64,000 nt of DNA, from NCBI RefSeq assembly GCF_029590555.1, contig NZ_CP081002.1:1050501-1114500 (forward strand), given 5' to 3'. The stretch comes from Sphingobium sp. V4 (GTDB lineage Bacteria; Pseudomonadota; Alphaproteobacteria; Sphingomonadales; Sphingomonadaceae). Made by a program: the position numbers and the translations under genes. Below the pieces are notes generated by a model that saw only the letters and a list, made by a program, of their open reading frames with translations, did not search any database and was not told the DNA's origin. Shown one piece after another: positions 31,596 to 40,557 of this stretch. Each line of letters opens with the position of its first letter. The stretch's first letter is position 1.

Positions 31596-32789
31596 TCATG
31601 GCGCATTCCCCCGGATTGGCGATGCCGATGATGGTGGCGCGCGGGGCTGGCACCAGCGGGCGAAGGCCTCGATGATGGTCATGTGCCCGCCGCAACATGG
31701 GCATGGTGGGCGATGGTCGGGAGGTTCGTCGGGTTCGGGCTCCTCGACCGGTACAGCAACGCCCAGCAGGCTGCGGGCCAGCGCCATGGTGTCGTTGTGG
31801 GTCGAACTGGCGAGCAGGCCGTAATGCCGGATGCGGTGGAAGCCGCGCGGCAGAACGTGGATCAGGAAGCGGCGGACGAACTCGTCGGTCGCCAGCGTCA
31901 TGACCTGCTGGCGTTCAGCAGCAGGGCGGCGATAGTCCTTGTAGCGGAACGTCACGCCGGTCTCGTCGAAGCCGAGGAGCCGCCGGTTCGAGATGGCAAC
32001 CCGGTGCGTGTAGCGCGAGAGATAGGCCAGTACCGCCTGCGGCCCGGCGAAGGGCGGCTTGGCATAGACCACCCAGCGCTTCTTCCGGATCGGCGAGAGA
32101 TGCCGCAGGAAGGCCTTGCGTATCTCGAGGCCAGCCAAGGTGCTGAAGAAGACCAGCTTGCCGGCATCGAACAATGCCAACAGGCGAGTGAGGAACAGAC
32201 GGCGGAACAAGGCGCCAAGCACACGCACCGGCAGCAGGAATGCGGGGCGCGACGAGATCCAGCGCGTGCCGTCGCGCGCGATGCCACCGCCAGGCACGAT
32301 CATGTGCACGTGCGGATGGTGGGTCAGTGCCGATCCCCAGGTGTGCAGCACGGCGGTGATGCCGATCCGCGCGCCAAGGTGCCTGGGATCGGCGGCGATG
32401 ATCAGCATCGTGTCCGCGGCTGCGCGGAACAGCAGGTCATAGACCACCGCCTTGTTCTGGAAGGCGATGTCTGCGACCTCGTTAGGCAGGGTGAACACGA
32501 CGTGGAAGTAGCCAACCGGCAACAGGTCGGCCTCGCGCGCGGCCAGCCAGGTGCGCGCGGCGGCGCCCTGGCACTTGGGGCAGTGCCGGTTGCGACACGA
32601 GTTGTAGGCGACCCGCCAGTGCCCGCAGTCGTCGCAGGCCTCGACGTGACCGCCCAGCGCGGCGGTGCGGCAGTTCTCGATGGCCGTCATGACCTTGAGC
32701 TGGCCGAGGCTGAGATGCCCGGCATGGGCCGCGCGATAGGCCGGCCCGCTGCTCCGGAAGATATCGGCGACCTCGAGTGAGGTGCGCAC
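31596..32789 (-). CDS. IS91 family transposase (HUH, Y2-type)
   Basis: Rolling-circle transposase of 397 aa. The N-terminal zinc-binding domain shows CDDCGHWRVAYNSCRNRHCP with KCQ; the HUH metal-binding motif is in LTHHPHVHMIVPGGGIARDG; the tyrosine region shows YLSRYTHRVAISNRRL and FRYKDYR. A Cys-rich patch (PCPCCGGHM) lies near the C-terminus. Starts 4 bp after the integrase stop, indicating one transcript. The family is known for one-ended transposition that can mobilise adjacent DNA. Confidence 0.92.
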   Translation of the reverse strand: MRTSLEVADIFRSSGPAYRAAHAGHLSLGQLKVMTAIENCRTAALGGHVEACDDCGHWRVAYNSCRNRHCPKCQGAAARTWLAAREADLLPVGYFHVVFTLPNEVADIAFQNKAVVYDLLFRAAADTMLIIAADPRHLGARIGITAVLHTWGSALTHHPHVHMIVPGGGIARDGTRWISSRPAFLLPVRVLGALFRRLFLTRLLALFDAGKLVFFSTLAGLEIRKAFLRHLSPIRKKRWVVYAKPPFAGPQAVLAYLSRYTHRVAISNRRLLGFDETGVTFRYKDYRRPAAERQQVMTLATDEFVRRFLIHVLPRGFHRIRHYGLLASSTHNDTMALARSLLGVAVPVEEPEPDEPPDHRPPCPCCGGHMTIIEAFARWCQPRAPPSSASPIRGNAP

Positions 32790-32793
32790 CGGC

Positions 32794-33699
32794 TCAACCG
32801 GGAGGTGCCCTGCCTTCCATCACGGCCACGATCTGGTCGAGCGGGCTGGCCACCGCCCGCATCGTCTTGCTCGAGACCTGGGTATAGATGCCGGTCGTGT
32901 TGATGTTCACGTGTCCCAGCAGCACCTGGATGACCCGGATATCGACGCCTTGCTCGAGCAGGTGAGTGGCAAACGAGTGGCGCAATGTATGCGGGCTTAC
33001 CCGCTTGTGGATCTCGGCGCGCTCGGCCGCTTCCTGCACGACGCGGTGCAACTGGCGAGCCGAGACCGGATCTGTGCCGCTGCGGCCGGGGAACAGCCAG
33101 CCATGAGGTAGCATCACTCCGCGCCGCTTGCCTTCGCGCCACCATTGACGGAGCAAGTCCAGCAGGTGCGGTGAGAGCATGGCGTTGCGGTCCTTGCGTC
33201 CCTTGCCCTGCTCGACGCGGATCATCATCCGGGTGCTGTCGATGTCATCGACCTTGAGGTGGGCAACCTCCGAAACCCGCAGGCCCGCGCCATAGGCCAC
33301 GCTGAGGGCCGCCTTGTACTTGATGCCTGGCGCAGCCTCGAGCAGCCGCGCTGTCTCCTCGACGCTCAAAACCACCCGCAGTTTGGGTGTGAAGCGAACG
33401 ACGACCAGCGCTAGGGCCATCTCCGGCCGCCTGAGGGTTATCCCGAAGAGGAACCGCAGTGCCGATACCGCGCCATTGATCGTAGCTGGACCAACGGCGC
33501 GCTCGTGCTGGTCAACCTGAAAACGCCGAAGGTCTTCCACCGTGGCCGTGTCCGGGGGGCGGCCGAGAAACGCGGCGAAGTTCCGGACATGTCGGATATA
33601 GTCATTCTGCGTGTGCGCCCCGAAGCCACGCATCGTCATGTCCTGCAGCATCCGCTCACGCAGCGAATGGGTCGGGGCAGCGGTCGTGATAGCATCCAT
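32794..33699 (-). CDS. Tyrosine recombinase associated with IS91
   Basis: Site-specific integrase-like protein of 301 aa. The SAM-like N-terminal core-binding domain reads MRGFGAHTQNDYIRHVRNFA with AFLGRPPDTATVEDL. The catalytic domain carries Arg in AYGAGLRVSEVAHLKVDDID, the HxLRHSFATHLLEQG motif, LLGHVNINTTGIYTQVSS with His and the nucleophile Tyr. It commonly precedes the transposase gene in this IS91 subgroup. A 43-residue fragment of a second copy occurs at 38079. Confidence 0.92.
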   Translation of the reverse strand: MDAITTAAPTHSLRERMLQDMTMRGFGAHTQNDYIRHVRNFAAFLGRPPDTATVEDLRRFQVDQHERAVGPATINGAVSALRFLFGITLRRPEMALALVVVRFTPKLRVVLSVEETARLLEAAPGIKYKAALSVAYGAGLRVSEVAHLKVDDIDSTRMMIRVEQGKGRKDRNAMLSPHLLDLLRQWWREGKRRGVMLPHGWLFPGRSGTDPVSARQLHRVVQEAAERAEIHKRVSPHTLRHSFATHLLEQGVDIRVIQVLLGHVNINTTGIYTQVSSKTMRAVASPLDQIVAVMEGRAPPG

Positions 33700-33817
33700 G
33701 GTAAGTTCCTCTCCGTTGAAGGAACTCCACCGTCGGCGGGCGACGCCGCCCCACCGAAAGCCTCACCAATACTACGCTACGTCACCCCAAGCGACCCTCC
33801 CGCGGAGCGGGTTCGTG
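33596..33817 (-). repeat. IS91 end, inverted repeat with 37961-38182
   Basis: About 222 bp covering the element terminus and the first codons of the integrase are duplicated in opposite orientation at 37961-38182. The copies are nearly identical (for example Thr to Lys at integrase codon 22), so they stem from separate insertions rather than assembly error. The pair brackets hipBA and IS1182. Confidence 0.8.
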
Positions 33818-34110
33818 CTCTGGTCGACCCCTGCCGGAATAGCGGACGGACCGCTGCTGGGGATCGATAATCGGCGGCTGAACGGCAAGAATGGGTCGGT
33901 TTCGCCGGGTCGCAACGCCTTGGGTTGGGACTTAGCCGCCGTTCCGCATTGCAACTGGGTATGTCCGCGTATGCCGAAAACGGTCACTCCTAAAGCGCCT
34001 TTAGCCCCGCGCTACCAATGCCGCCGCGTCGGGAGCCAAGTCGTCTCGGCCGGCTTTTACTTCTTCCCGGATCATTGGTCAGGCGGGGCAATATCCTCGC
34101 GAAACTGCAA
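33818..34110. other. Spacer upstream of hipBA with dispersed repeats
   Basis: Contains relatives of the repeats at 9408 (here 33821-33866) and 22777 (here 33893-33941). No gene is supported. The remainder leads into the AT-rich operator region of hipBA. Confidence 0.5.
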
Positions 34111-34114
34111 GATG

Positions 34115-34207
34115 TATATGCTGAAACATATAATTGTTACCATGAATATGCTTGGACATATTTCCGATTGAGTTCATCGCGCTATTTGATATGCTCAAGC
34201 ATATAAT
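34115..34207 (+). promoter_or_regulatory. hipBA promoter with three HipB-type operator palindromes
   Basis: Three ATATG-N6-CATAT palindromes: O1 34115-34132 (TATATGCTGAAACATATA), O2 34145-34162 (AATATGCTTGGACATATT) and O3 34188-34205 (GATATGCTCAAGCATATA). Centres are 30 and 43 bp apart, about three and four helical turns. O3 overlaps a perfect TATAAT at 34202-34207, so binding there would block the promoter. The AT-rich run contrasts sharply with the surrounding GC-rich DNA. Confidence 0.8.
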
Positions 34208-34236
34208 ATTAACAAAATATATGCCAGGATAGATAA

Positions 34237-34842
34237 ATGAGCGCGGGAAATGAAGGGATAGCGGCGAGTGTCCGTGAAGCACGTATCGCAAAGGCACTGA
34301 CCCAGAAGGAGCTGGGGCAGCGCGTTGGCTTGCCCCAAAGCCATATCTCCAAAATCGAAAAAGGCACGGTTGATCTCAAACTTTCAAGCCTTGTCGAGAT
34401 CGCGCGCGCGCTCGACCTTGAGATCACGCTGGTGCCGCGCAAGGCTTTGCCTGCCGTCGAGGGAGCGGTGCGCGCGCATGGCGCGACCGTTGAAACAAGC
34501 CGCGCAGTGAGCCTGCTCAACGAACAGGCGCAAATCGCAGAACGGATCAAAGCAAACTTCCCAGACCTCTCTCAGGTTGAAGGCTTCCAGAATGCGATCC
34601 GGAGCATCCCCAGACTGCAATTCGATGCAGCTCAACTCAAAGCCCTCGACGAGGCCTTGCAGCCAGCAAAACGGCTGAAGACGATCATCGAGGCGCAGGG
34701 CGGGGCGGCGGCTCTCGCCAAACGCATTGAGGAGGCGACTTCGGCTCTCCGGCATTTCCGCAACATTCAGGTGCATCATGCGCCGTTGATCGAGGCCGCA
34801 CGCCAGCTTCCCGCTTACCGGCTGGAGGAGGATGACGCATGA
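34237..34842 (+). CDS. hipB: HipB-like antitoxin/operator-binding protein, XRE family
   Basis: DNA-binding antitoxin that would repress hipBA and neutralise HipA. The 201-aa protein begins with an XRE helix-turn-helix (IAASVREARIAKALTQKELG with QRVGLPQSHISKIEKGTVDL). The remaining 130 residues are mostly helical (EALQPAKRLKTIIEAQGGAA); typical HipB is about 90 aa, so this one has a long extra C-terminal domain of unknown role. AGGATAG precedes the ATG. Its stop overlaps the hipA start (ATGA at 34839-34842). Three operators lie directly upstream. Confidence 0.85.
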   Translation: MSAGNEGIAASVREARIAKALTQKELGQRVGLPQSHISKIEKGTVDLKLSSLVEIARALDLEITLVPRKALPAVEGAVRAHGATVETSRAVSLLNEQAQIAERIKANFPDLSQVEGFQNAIRSIPRLQFDAAQLKALDEALQPAKRLKTIIEAQGGAAALAKRIEEATSALRHFRNIQVHHAPLIEAARQLPAYRLEEDDA

Positions 34843-36053
34843 TTGACGCAGCCGCTCTCGACATACTCCTGCATGATCGCCGCATCGGGACGCTCGCGCG
34901 CCTCGATGGCGATCGTAGCATCTTCACGTTCGACGAGGCCTACCTCGCCGACGAAGAGCGCCTGACGCTCTCGCTTGCCTATCGTGACCAATATGGCGCG
35001 ATCATCAATGCGCCTCGCGCCTATCAAACACAGATCGAGCCGTTCTTCTCGAACCTTTTGCCCGAAGGAACCCTGCGCGATTATCTTGCGCGGCGTGCAG
35101 GCGTTAAGTCCGTGCGCGAATATCTCCTTCTCGCGCAGCTTGGCAGAGACTTGCCAGGCGCGGTCAAGGCCGTGCCCGTCGAGGCGCGTGACGTGCAGCC
35201 TGAAGACGCAGGCGAAGAAGGCGTTGCAGCTGAAGCCAAGCGCGCACTGCGCTTCTCACTCGCCGGCGTTCAACTCAAATTTTCAGCCCTGAAGAACAGG
35301 GGCAAGAATGGTGGCCTCACCATTCCGGTGAGCGGCACGGGCGGCGACTGGATCGTCAAACTGCCGTCAGCCCGTCATCCCGATATTCCGGAAAACGAAT
35401 TCGCCGCCATGAGCTTGGCCTCCAAGCTCGGGATCGATGTCCCCGAAATCGATCTTCTGCCGCTCGAAACAATCGACGGATTGCCCGACGGGATCACCCG
35501 ATACGGGGCGTCGGCATATGCTATACGCCGTTTCGACCGGACCGAGGCCGGACCCGTCCACATCGAGGATTTCGCGCAAGTCTACGGCGTCTATGCCGAC
35601 GACAAATATGAGAACGCGAGCTACCGCCAAATTTTGTCGGTGCTCGCGATCGAAGCCGATGAGGCAAGCTCGGTCGAATTCATCCGCCGGCTCACCTACT
35701 GCGTGCTGATCGGCAATGGTGACATGCATCTGAAGAACTGGTCACTGACCTATCCCGATCAGCGCCGACCTATCTTGGCGCCAGCATATGATCTTCTCTC
35801 GACCGTCGCCTATATCCCTGAGGAGGATGCTGCCCTCAAATTTCATCGGTCACGCGAATGGGAGTCCTTCACCTACCGCGAACTGGAGACGATCGCCGAC
35901 AAAGCGCGGCTGCCGTCGCATCTGGTTATCTCGACAGCGAAGGAAACAGTAGAGCGGTTTGACGGGCTTTGGGAGCAGGAAAAGACGCATCTCCCCTTCT
36001 CGGGTGAGGTCATTGCCGCAATCGAAAAGCACAGAAAGCGCCTCGCAGTCTGA
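34839..36053 (+). CDS. hipA: HipA-like serine/threonine kinase toxin
   Basis: Toxin kinase; E. coli HipA phosphorylates glutamyl-tRNA synthetase and induces dormancy. The 404-aa protein has the N-subdomain 1 (DRSIFTFDEAYLADEERLTL, then FFSNLLPEGTLRDYLARRAG), a glycine-rich loop region RFSLAGVQLKFSALKN, the beta-strand lysine in DWIVKLP, catalytic loop IGNGDMHLKNWSL with Asp and Asn, and the metal-binding APAYDLLST. All key kinase residues look intact. Translationally coupled to hipB. The target is not predictable from sequence. Confidence 0.88.
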   Translation: MIDAAALDILLHDRRIGTLARLDGDRSIFTFDEAYLADEERLTLSLAYRDQYGAIINAPRAYQTQIEPFFSNLLPEGTLRDYLARRAGVKSVREYLLLAQLGRDLPGAVKAVPVEARDVQPEDAGEEGVAAEAKRALRFSLAGVQLKFSALKNRGKNGGLTIPVSGTGGDWIVKLPSARHPDIPENEFAAMSLASKLGIDVPEIDLLPLETIDGLPDGITRYGASAYAIRRFDRTEAGPVHIEDFAQVYGVYADDKYENASYRQILSVLAIEADEASSVEFIRRLTYCVLIGNGDMHLKNWSLTYPDQRRPILAPAYDLLSTVAYIPEEDAALKFHRSREWESFTYRELETIADKARLPSHLVISTAKETVERFDGLWEQEKTHLPFSGEVIAAIEKHRKRLAV

Positions 36054-36335
36054 ACCAACTGCAACAGAATGCGCTTGCATCGAAACATTTGGCGCGCTGC
36101 AGCGGGAGGGCCTAATGGGGACAGCGGCGCGACGATACTGCAATGAGCACAATGATCTTCGGCGCAGCACCCTATTCCGAAGCCGTGGTCGAAAGTGTGG
36201 CAGCGCTGCAGTAGAAGCTGAATGAGACGCCTTCGCGAGACTGAGGGCGTAGCGCCAAGATACATTGATCGCGAAGCGTAACCGCGGCGGTATCCGAGAG
36301 TGAACGCACCGCCCAAATCGCGTCTGATCTTGGGA

Positions 36336-37905
36336 CAGGCCGTGTAAAAACGCGTCGGCAGACGAACGGCGCTGATTTCGGACTGGCGCGGAAGGTTGCC
36401 GTTCACGCTCAGGTCTGGATTGCGGCGATCATCGCCGGGACACCGAGGATGGCGACCAGCCTTTTGAAGTTATAGGCCAGGATGTGGAGACTGGCTTCCG
36501 TTCTGACGTGTTTTAGCGTCTTCATTTGGAAGTGGGTCGAGCCCATCCAGGATTTCAGCGTGCCGAACGGATGCTCGACCGTCTGTCGGCGGATTCGCAT
36601 CGCTTCTGGCCTACGATCGAGGCGACGCTCCATTGCCTCTACGACTGCCTCATGCTCCCATCGTCTGACCCGCCGTTCCTTGCCGGTCGTGCATTGGTCG
36701 TGGAGCGCGCATGTCTGGCAGTTCGAGCTCCAGTAGCTATGCATCGTTAACCCGTCCTCGACCGAGGTGTAACGGTAGATAAGATTTTCGCCGGCGGGGC
36801 ATCGATAAACGTTTTCGTGCTCCAGGTAGACGAAGTCCGGTTTGCCAAAGCGGCCTTGTGCCTTTGCCCCCGAGGTAAGCGGTCTGGGCACGAATGCGGT
36901 GACGCCCATGCCCTCGCAGGTCCGGATATCCTCGCCCTTGAAGTAGCCCTTGTCGGCAATGGCATCCAGAGCCTCCACGCCCATCGCATCCTTGGCCTTT
37001 GCCGCCATGGGTGAGAGCTGTCCGCGATCATACCCAGTGTTCAAAAGCTCGTGCGCGACAATGAGGTGGTGCTCGGCATCGACGGCCGCTTGGAGATTGT
37101 AGCCGACGATGCTTGTGCCGCGGCCCGCGCTCGCCATGGCGCGCGCGTCCGGATCGGTCAGCGACACCTGCTGGTCCGGTGCATTCCGGACTTCGTCTTC
37201 ACGCGCTGCCAGGTCCCGCATCTGTGCACGCAACCGAGCGATCTTCTCCCTCAGTCGCTTCGCCTTCGGCTCGGCAATGTCGCTTTCTTCGCGGTCGGCA
37301 CGATCAAGCGCGTCGAGATACCGGTCGATATTGTCCTGCACCTGCTTCATCCGCGAGGCGACTTTCGCGGCGGTGTAATTCTTGTCGCGGTTGTTGACCG
37401 CCTTCATCTTGCTCCCGTCGATCGCGACGACTGCCCGCGTAAACAGGCTCAATCGCCGGCACAGAACAATGAACTGGCTGCACACAGACTGGATTGCAGC
37501 GCTGTTTGCCTGGCGGAAGTTGGCGATCGTCTTGAAGTCGGGCGTCAATCGCCCCGTCAGCCACATCAACTCGACGTTCCGCTGGACTTCACGCTCGAGC
37601 CGCCGGCTCGACTGGACCCGGTTCAGATAGCCGTAGAGATAGATCTTGAGCATCGTTGCTGGATGATAGGCAGGACGGCCCGTCTCAGCCGGCGTCATTC
37701 CAGCGAACTGCAGCGCCTTCAAATCGAGCGCATCAATGAAGGCCTCGATTGCCCGAACCGGGTTGTCTTCTGACACGTAATCATCCAGCGAAGCTGGCAG
37801 CAAATAGTCCTGCCGACGGTCTTCCCCTTGGACGAAACGAGCCATTCCAAAGCCTCCCGAAACGCGAGAGAACCATAGCATATTCGGGCGTTTTTACACA
37901 GCCTC
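36336..37905 (-). mobile_element. IS1182 family element, copy 1, intact
   Basis: Terminal inverted repeats CAGGCCGTGTAAAAACGC (from 36336) and its near-complement ending at 37905 (GCGTTTTTACACAGCCTC). A 4-bp target duplication GGGA lies at 36332-36335 and 37906-37909. It was inserted between the hipBA flank and the truncated IS91 end; the 280 bp between hipA and the element hold no gene. Confidence 0.88.
36409..37845 (-). CDS. IS1182 family transposase
   Basis: DDE transposase of 478 aa. Starts MARFVQGEDRRQDYLLPASL at the ATG 37845; an upstream in-frame ATG would begin in the inverted repeat region. It has the N-terminal DUF772-type domain (AYHPATMLKIYLYGYLNRVQ with SSRRLEREVQRNVELMWLTG), DDE segments VAIDGSKMKAVNNRDKNY and DAIADKGYFKGEDI, a Cys-rich C-terminal insertion (CQTCALHDQC) and the end motif RRQTVEHPFGTLKSWMG. 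Uninterrupted, unlike copy 2 at 45090. Confidence 0.92.
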   Translation of the reverse strand: MARFVQGEDRRQDYLLPASLDDYVSEDNPVRAIEAFIDALDLKALQFAGMTPAETGRPAYHPATMLKIYLYGYLNRVQSSRRLEREVQRNVELMWLTGRLTPDFKTIANFRQANSAAIQSVCSQFIVLCRRLSLFTRAVVAIDGSKMKAVNNRDKNYTAAKVASRMKQVQDNIDRYLDALDRADREESDIAEPKAKRLREKIARLRAQMRDLAAREDEVRNAPDQQVSLTDPDARAMASAGRGTSIVGYNLQAAVDAEHHLIVAHELLNTGYDRGQLSPMAAKAKDAMGVEALDAIADKGYFKGEDIRTCEGMGVTAFVPRPLTSGAKAQGRFGKPDFVYLEHENVYRCPAGENLIYRYTSVEDGLTMHSYWSSNCQTCALHDQCTTGKERRVRRWEHEAVVEAMERRLDRRPEAMRIRRQTVEHPFGTLKSWMGSTHFQMKTLKHVRTEASLHILAYNFKRLVAILGVPAMIAAIQT

Positions 37906-38078
37906 GGGACAAAGCGGTCATTCCTTGGGACCCAACTGTGTGGCGGCATTGGGGACAACGCACGAACCCGCTCCGCGGGAGGGTCGCTTGGGGTGACGTA
38001 GCGTAGTATTTGTGAGGCTTTCGGCGGGGCGGCGTCGCCCGCCGACGGTGGAGTTCCTTCAACGGAGAGGAACTTACC

Positions 38079-38210
38079 ATGGATGCTATCACGACCGCTG
38101 CCCCGACCCATTCGCTGCGTGAGCGGATGCTGCAGGACATGAAGATGCGTGGCTTCGGGGCGCACACGCAGAATGACTATATGTGGAGCGGCGTGCAAAA
38201 TTGGCTCTGA
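38079..38210 (+). pseudogene. Truncated IS91-associated integrase, first 35 codons
   Basis: MDAITTAAPTHSLRERMLQD then MKMRGFGAHTQNDY matches the start of the intact integrase at 33699. The frame then runs into foreign sequence (MWSGVQNWL, stop). The preceding IS91 end with its hairpin (37967-37979) is intact, so this is the 5' stub of a second IS91 cut by the ISL3 element. Confidence 0.85.
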
Positions 38211-38230
38211 CGCGAATTTGGTGACCGAGT

Positions 38231-39048
38231 TCATGTTGCGGCGGCGATGAGCCTTGCCTCAAGGAGATCGAGTTTGGCGCGGCCGTACATTTGCCGTTTG
38301 ACGAGCTTCAGCTTGGTGATTTGGCCTTCAGTCTGCCCGTTTGACCAGCTCGATGCGATCGCGGCGCGAACGGCATTGATGTCCCTGGCCATGCCGCGGG
38401 CGAAGGAGTTCACCAAACTCTGATGGGCTTTCTCAAGCCAGGCATCGAGAGAGGATACCGCCTTCTTTCGTAGCATGACGTGGAAGGCGTCAGTGATGTC
38501 GTGCGCTTCGACAAGCTGCGGCACGGATTGCTCGATCGCCGCGACGGTGATGGTTTCAGCTCTGGACAGAGCTTCGCGCTCCGCTGTCATCAGTCGCGCG
38601 ATGGTTCGAGCCGAAGGAACCCGGTGCAGACCCTCCGCCCTTTCCGCCCGCCGCTTCCGCGTTGCCCATTCGGTCACGACCCGAAGTGAGCCGCCAAATC
38701 CTTGCTGCCGCATCTGTCGCCAGAGCTCGGCGCCGTTGCGCCGGCCCTCGGCCCATTCACCATCCAGCCAGGGTAGCCAGGCTTCAAGCGAATTTTCCCG
38801 TGTCCGAAAGATGTCGGTCCGCTGGCCCCGCAGCACAGCCCGTACATAGCCGCGACTGTGCCCCGTCCGGCGAACGATCTCCTTGATAGCGAGCCCAGAT
38901 CCAGCCTGCTTAAGAATGACCTCATTGGCCTCTTGCCGGCGAAGATAGCCCTCATATTGTAACCGCTCGGCGGCCGTGAGCAGATCCGGATTGACTATGG
39001 TCGTGCCGATCGCGGTGCGGATTTCGCGCATTGAGCAACGAACGGCAT
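38231..39048 (-). pseudogene. ISL3 family transposase, N-terminus missing
   Basis: About 270 residues of the C-terminal part of an ISL3 transposase: helix-turn-helix-like IKEIVRRTGHSRGYVRAVLR, then LEAWLPWLDGEWAEGRRNGA, and the DDE C-terminal region AVRAAIASSWSNGQTEGQIT with KLKLVKRQMYGRAKLDLLEA. The N-terminal zinc-finger and most of the DDE core are absent. The 5' side is cut by IS1111-type element B. The left element end lies near 38181, where it interrupts the IS91 stub. Confidence 0.82.
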
Positions 39049-39151
39049 CTAGACCACATGTTCGCCTGAGGCGGGGCAAGCCCGTCTCGTAATATGCAGT
39101 GGTGAGGTCGCGCCGAGCTGGTCCGCGCGATCTCCTGCATGGAGGCGAACG

Positions 39152-40261
39152 ATGACCAAGGCAGTGAAGTATGTCGGCTTGGACGTGCACAAGAACACGA
39201 TAGCGGTTGCGGTTGCGGAGGACGGCAAGCGCGGGGAGGTGCGCGAGCATGGGGAGATCGCCAACACGCCGGCGGCGCTTACGAAGTTGCTCGGCAAGCT
39301 CGGCGGCTCAGAAGTCGAGCTGCACGTTTGCTACGAGGCCGGACCATGCGGTTACGGCATTCAGCGTCAGGCAGCCGCTGCTGGCCACAGGTGCGTTGTG
39401 GTCGCGCCATCGCTGATCCCCAGTCGACCTGGCGATCGGATAAAAACAGATCGCCGGGACGCGGTGAAGCTTGCCCGCTTACATCGTGCTGGCGAGCTCA
39501 CGTCGGTATGGATCCCTGACCGTGCTCACGAAGCAATGCGAGACCTTGTCCGAGCCCGACTGGCCGCCGTGCGTAGCCTGCGTCATGCCCGCCAGCAACT
39601 GTCTGGCTTTCTGCTCCGGCACGGTCATCACTATCACCGCCCGGCGTGGACCCAGATGCACCGGCGCTGGCTGTCTGGCCTGCGCTTTGCCGAAGATGCG
39701 CATCATATCGTACTGGAAGACTACATAGCGACGGTCGATGCAGCCAAGGAGCGGCGCGACCGCCTGACGGTTCAGATCGAGAAGCGCCTGGCGGACTGGA
39801 CGCTGGCGCCGGTCGTGGAAGCTCTGCAGGCGCTCCGGGGCATGGCGATGGTGGCAGCAGCCACCATTGTAGCTGAACTGGGCGACATCAGCCGGTTTTC
39901 GAAAGCTGAGCAGCTGATGTCCTACCTGGGGCTGGTACCGTCAGAGGATTCCAGTGGGAAGCGGCGCCGACAAGGGGGCATCACCAAGGCGGGGAACGGT
40001 GCGGCCCGGCGCATGCTGGTCGAGGCGGCATGGAGCTACCGTTTCCCGGCACGGATCAGCAGAGAACAGCTCCTGCGTCAGGAGCAGCTCACCGCATCGA
40101 TCCGTGCGATCGCCTGGAAGGCACAGGAGCGGCTCTGCCTTCAATATCGCAAGCTCAGCCGGGCCGGCAAACCGGTCACAACGGTCACCACGGCGATCGC
40201 CCGTCAGCTCGCCGGCTTTGTCTGGGCAATCGCTCATGAGGTCAGCATGCCGAAGGCGTAA
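39152..40261 (+). CDS. IS110 family (IS1111-type) DEDD transposase
   Basis: 369 aa with GGAGGCGAACG before the ATG. RuvC-like DEDD domain: YVGLDVHKNTIAVAVAEDGK, CYEAGPCGYGIQ, KTDRRDAVKLARLHRAGEL. C-terminal Tnp_20: LQALRGMAMVAAATIVAELG, MSYLGLVPSEDSSGKRRRQG with the serine and ITKAGNGAARRMLVEAAW. Clearly related to the element A protein but diverged, consistent with the similar but distinct RNA downstream. Confidence 0.92.
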   Translation: MTKAVKYVGLDVHKNTIAVAVAEDGKRGEVREHGEIANTPAALTKLLGKLGGSEVELHVCYEAGPCGYGIQRQAAAAGHRCVVVAPSLIPSRPGDRIKTDRRDAVKLARLHRAGELTSVWIPDRAHEAMRDLVRARLAAVRSLRHARQQLSGFLLRHGHHYHRPAWTQMHRRWLSGLRFAEDAHHIVLEDYIATVDAAKERRDRLTVQIEKRLADWTLAPVVEALQALRGMAMVAAATIVAELGDISRFSKAEQLMSYLGLVPSEDSSGKRRRQGGITKAGNGAARRMLVEAAWSYRFPARISREQLLRQEQLTASIRAIAWKAQERLCLQYRKLSRAGKPVTTVTTAIARQLAGFVWAIAHEVSMPKA

Positions 40262-40309
40262 TGGTCGCCATCGCGAGAGAAAAGGAGACCACCCCTGCAT
40301 AACCCCCTT

Positions 40310-40505
40310 TCTGTATTTGGACAAAGTTGGGGGCACGACACGGTAGGAGAACCCTCGTTACCACTAACAGCCGGACCTCGGTCCGACGCTGGTTCCTAGA
40401 CAGAGGAAGCTCCGCGACGCATCAGGTCCGGCGGTATCCAACCCGCGTATCAGAGCATGATCAACCGTCGTTTCGAGGCCGTGCCTCCTACTTTGTCCAT
40501 CTACG
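40310..40505 (+). ncRNA. Candidate bridge/seek RNA in right end of IS1111-type element B
   Basis: GGACAAAGT (40319-40327) pairs with ACTTTGTCC (40490-40498), and GGGGGCACG (40329-40337) pairs with CGTGCCTCC (40480-40488, one G-U). These are the same helices as in element A, but with different bases kept complementary. Internal CTAGACAGAGG, CCAACCCGCG and CAACCGTCGT blocks are conserved. Ends approximate. Confidence 0.74.
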
Positions 40506-40557
40506 GACCCGTTCGATTGCTTCTTGCCGCTTAGCGCCAGGAAGCAATTTGCCGTGC

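Larger units (their letters stand above)
31381..33817 (-). mobile_element. IS91 family element with associated tyrosine recombinase
   Basis: Rolling-circle-type element carrying an HUH transposase and an upstream integrase gene, both on the minus strand. The integrase-side end is well marked: a hairpin CCCGC-GGA-GCGGG at 33799-33811 next to GTTC, the complement of the GAAC tetranucleotide used by IS91, and the same end recurs inverted at 37961-38182. The transposase-side end near 31381 is a guess; a short open frame of unknown function (31369-31704, minus) overlaps it. Confidence 0.75.

Noticed and set aside
34115..34205. CRISPR-like spaced repeats upstream of hipB
   Set aside because: Only three short palindromes with unequal spacing; they fit operators.
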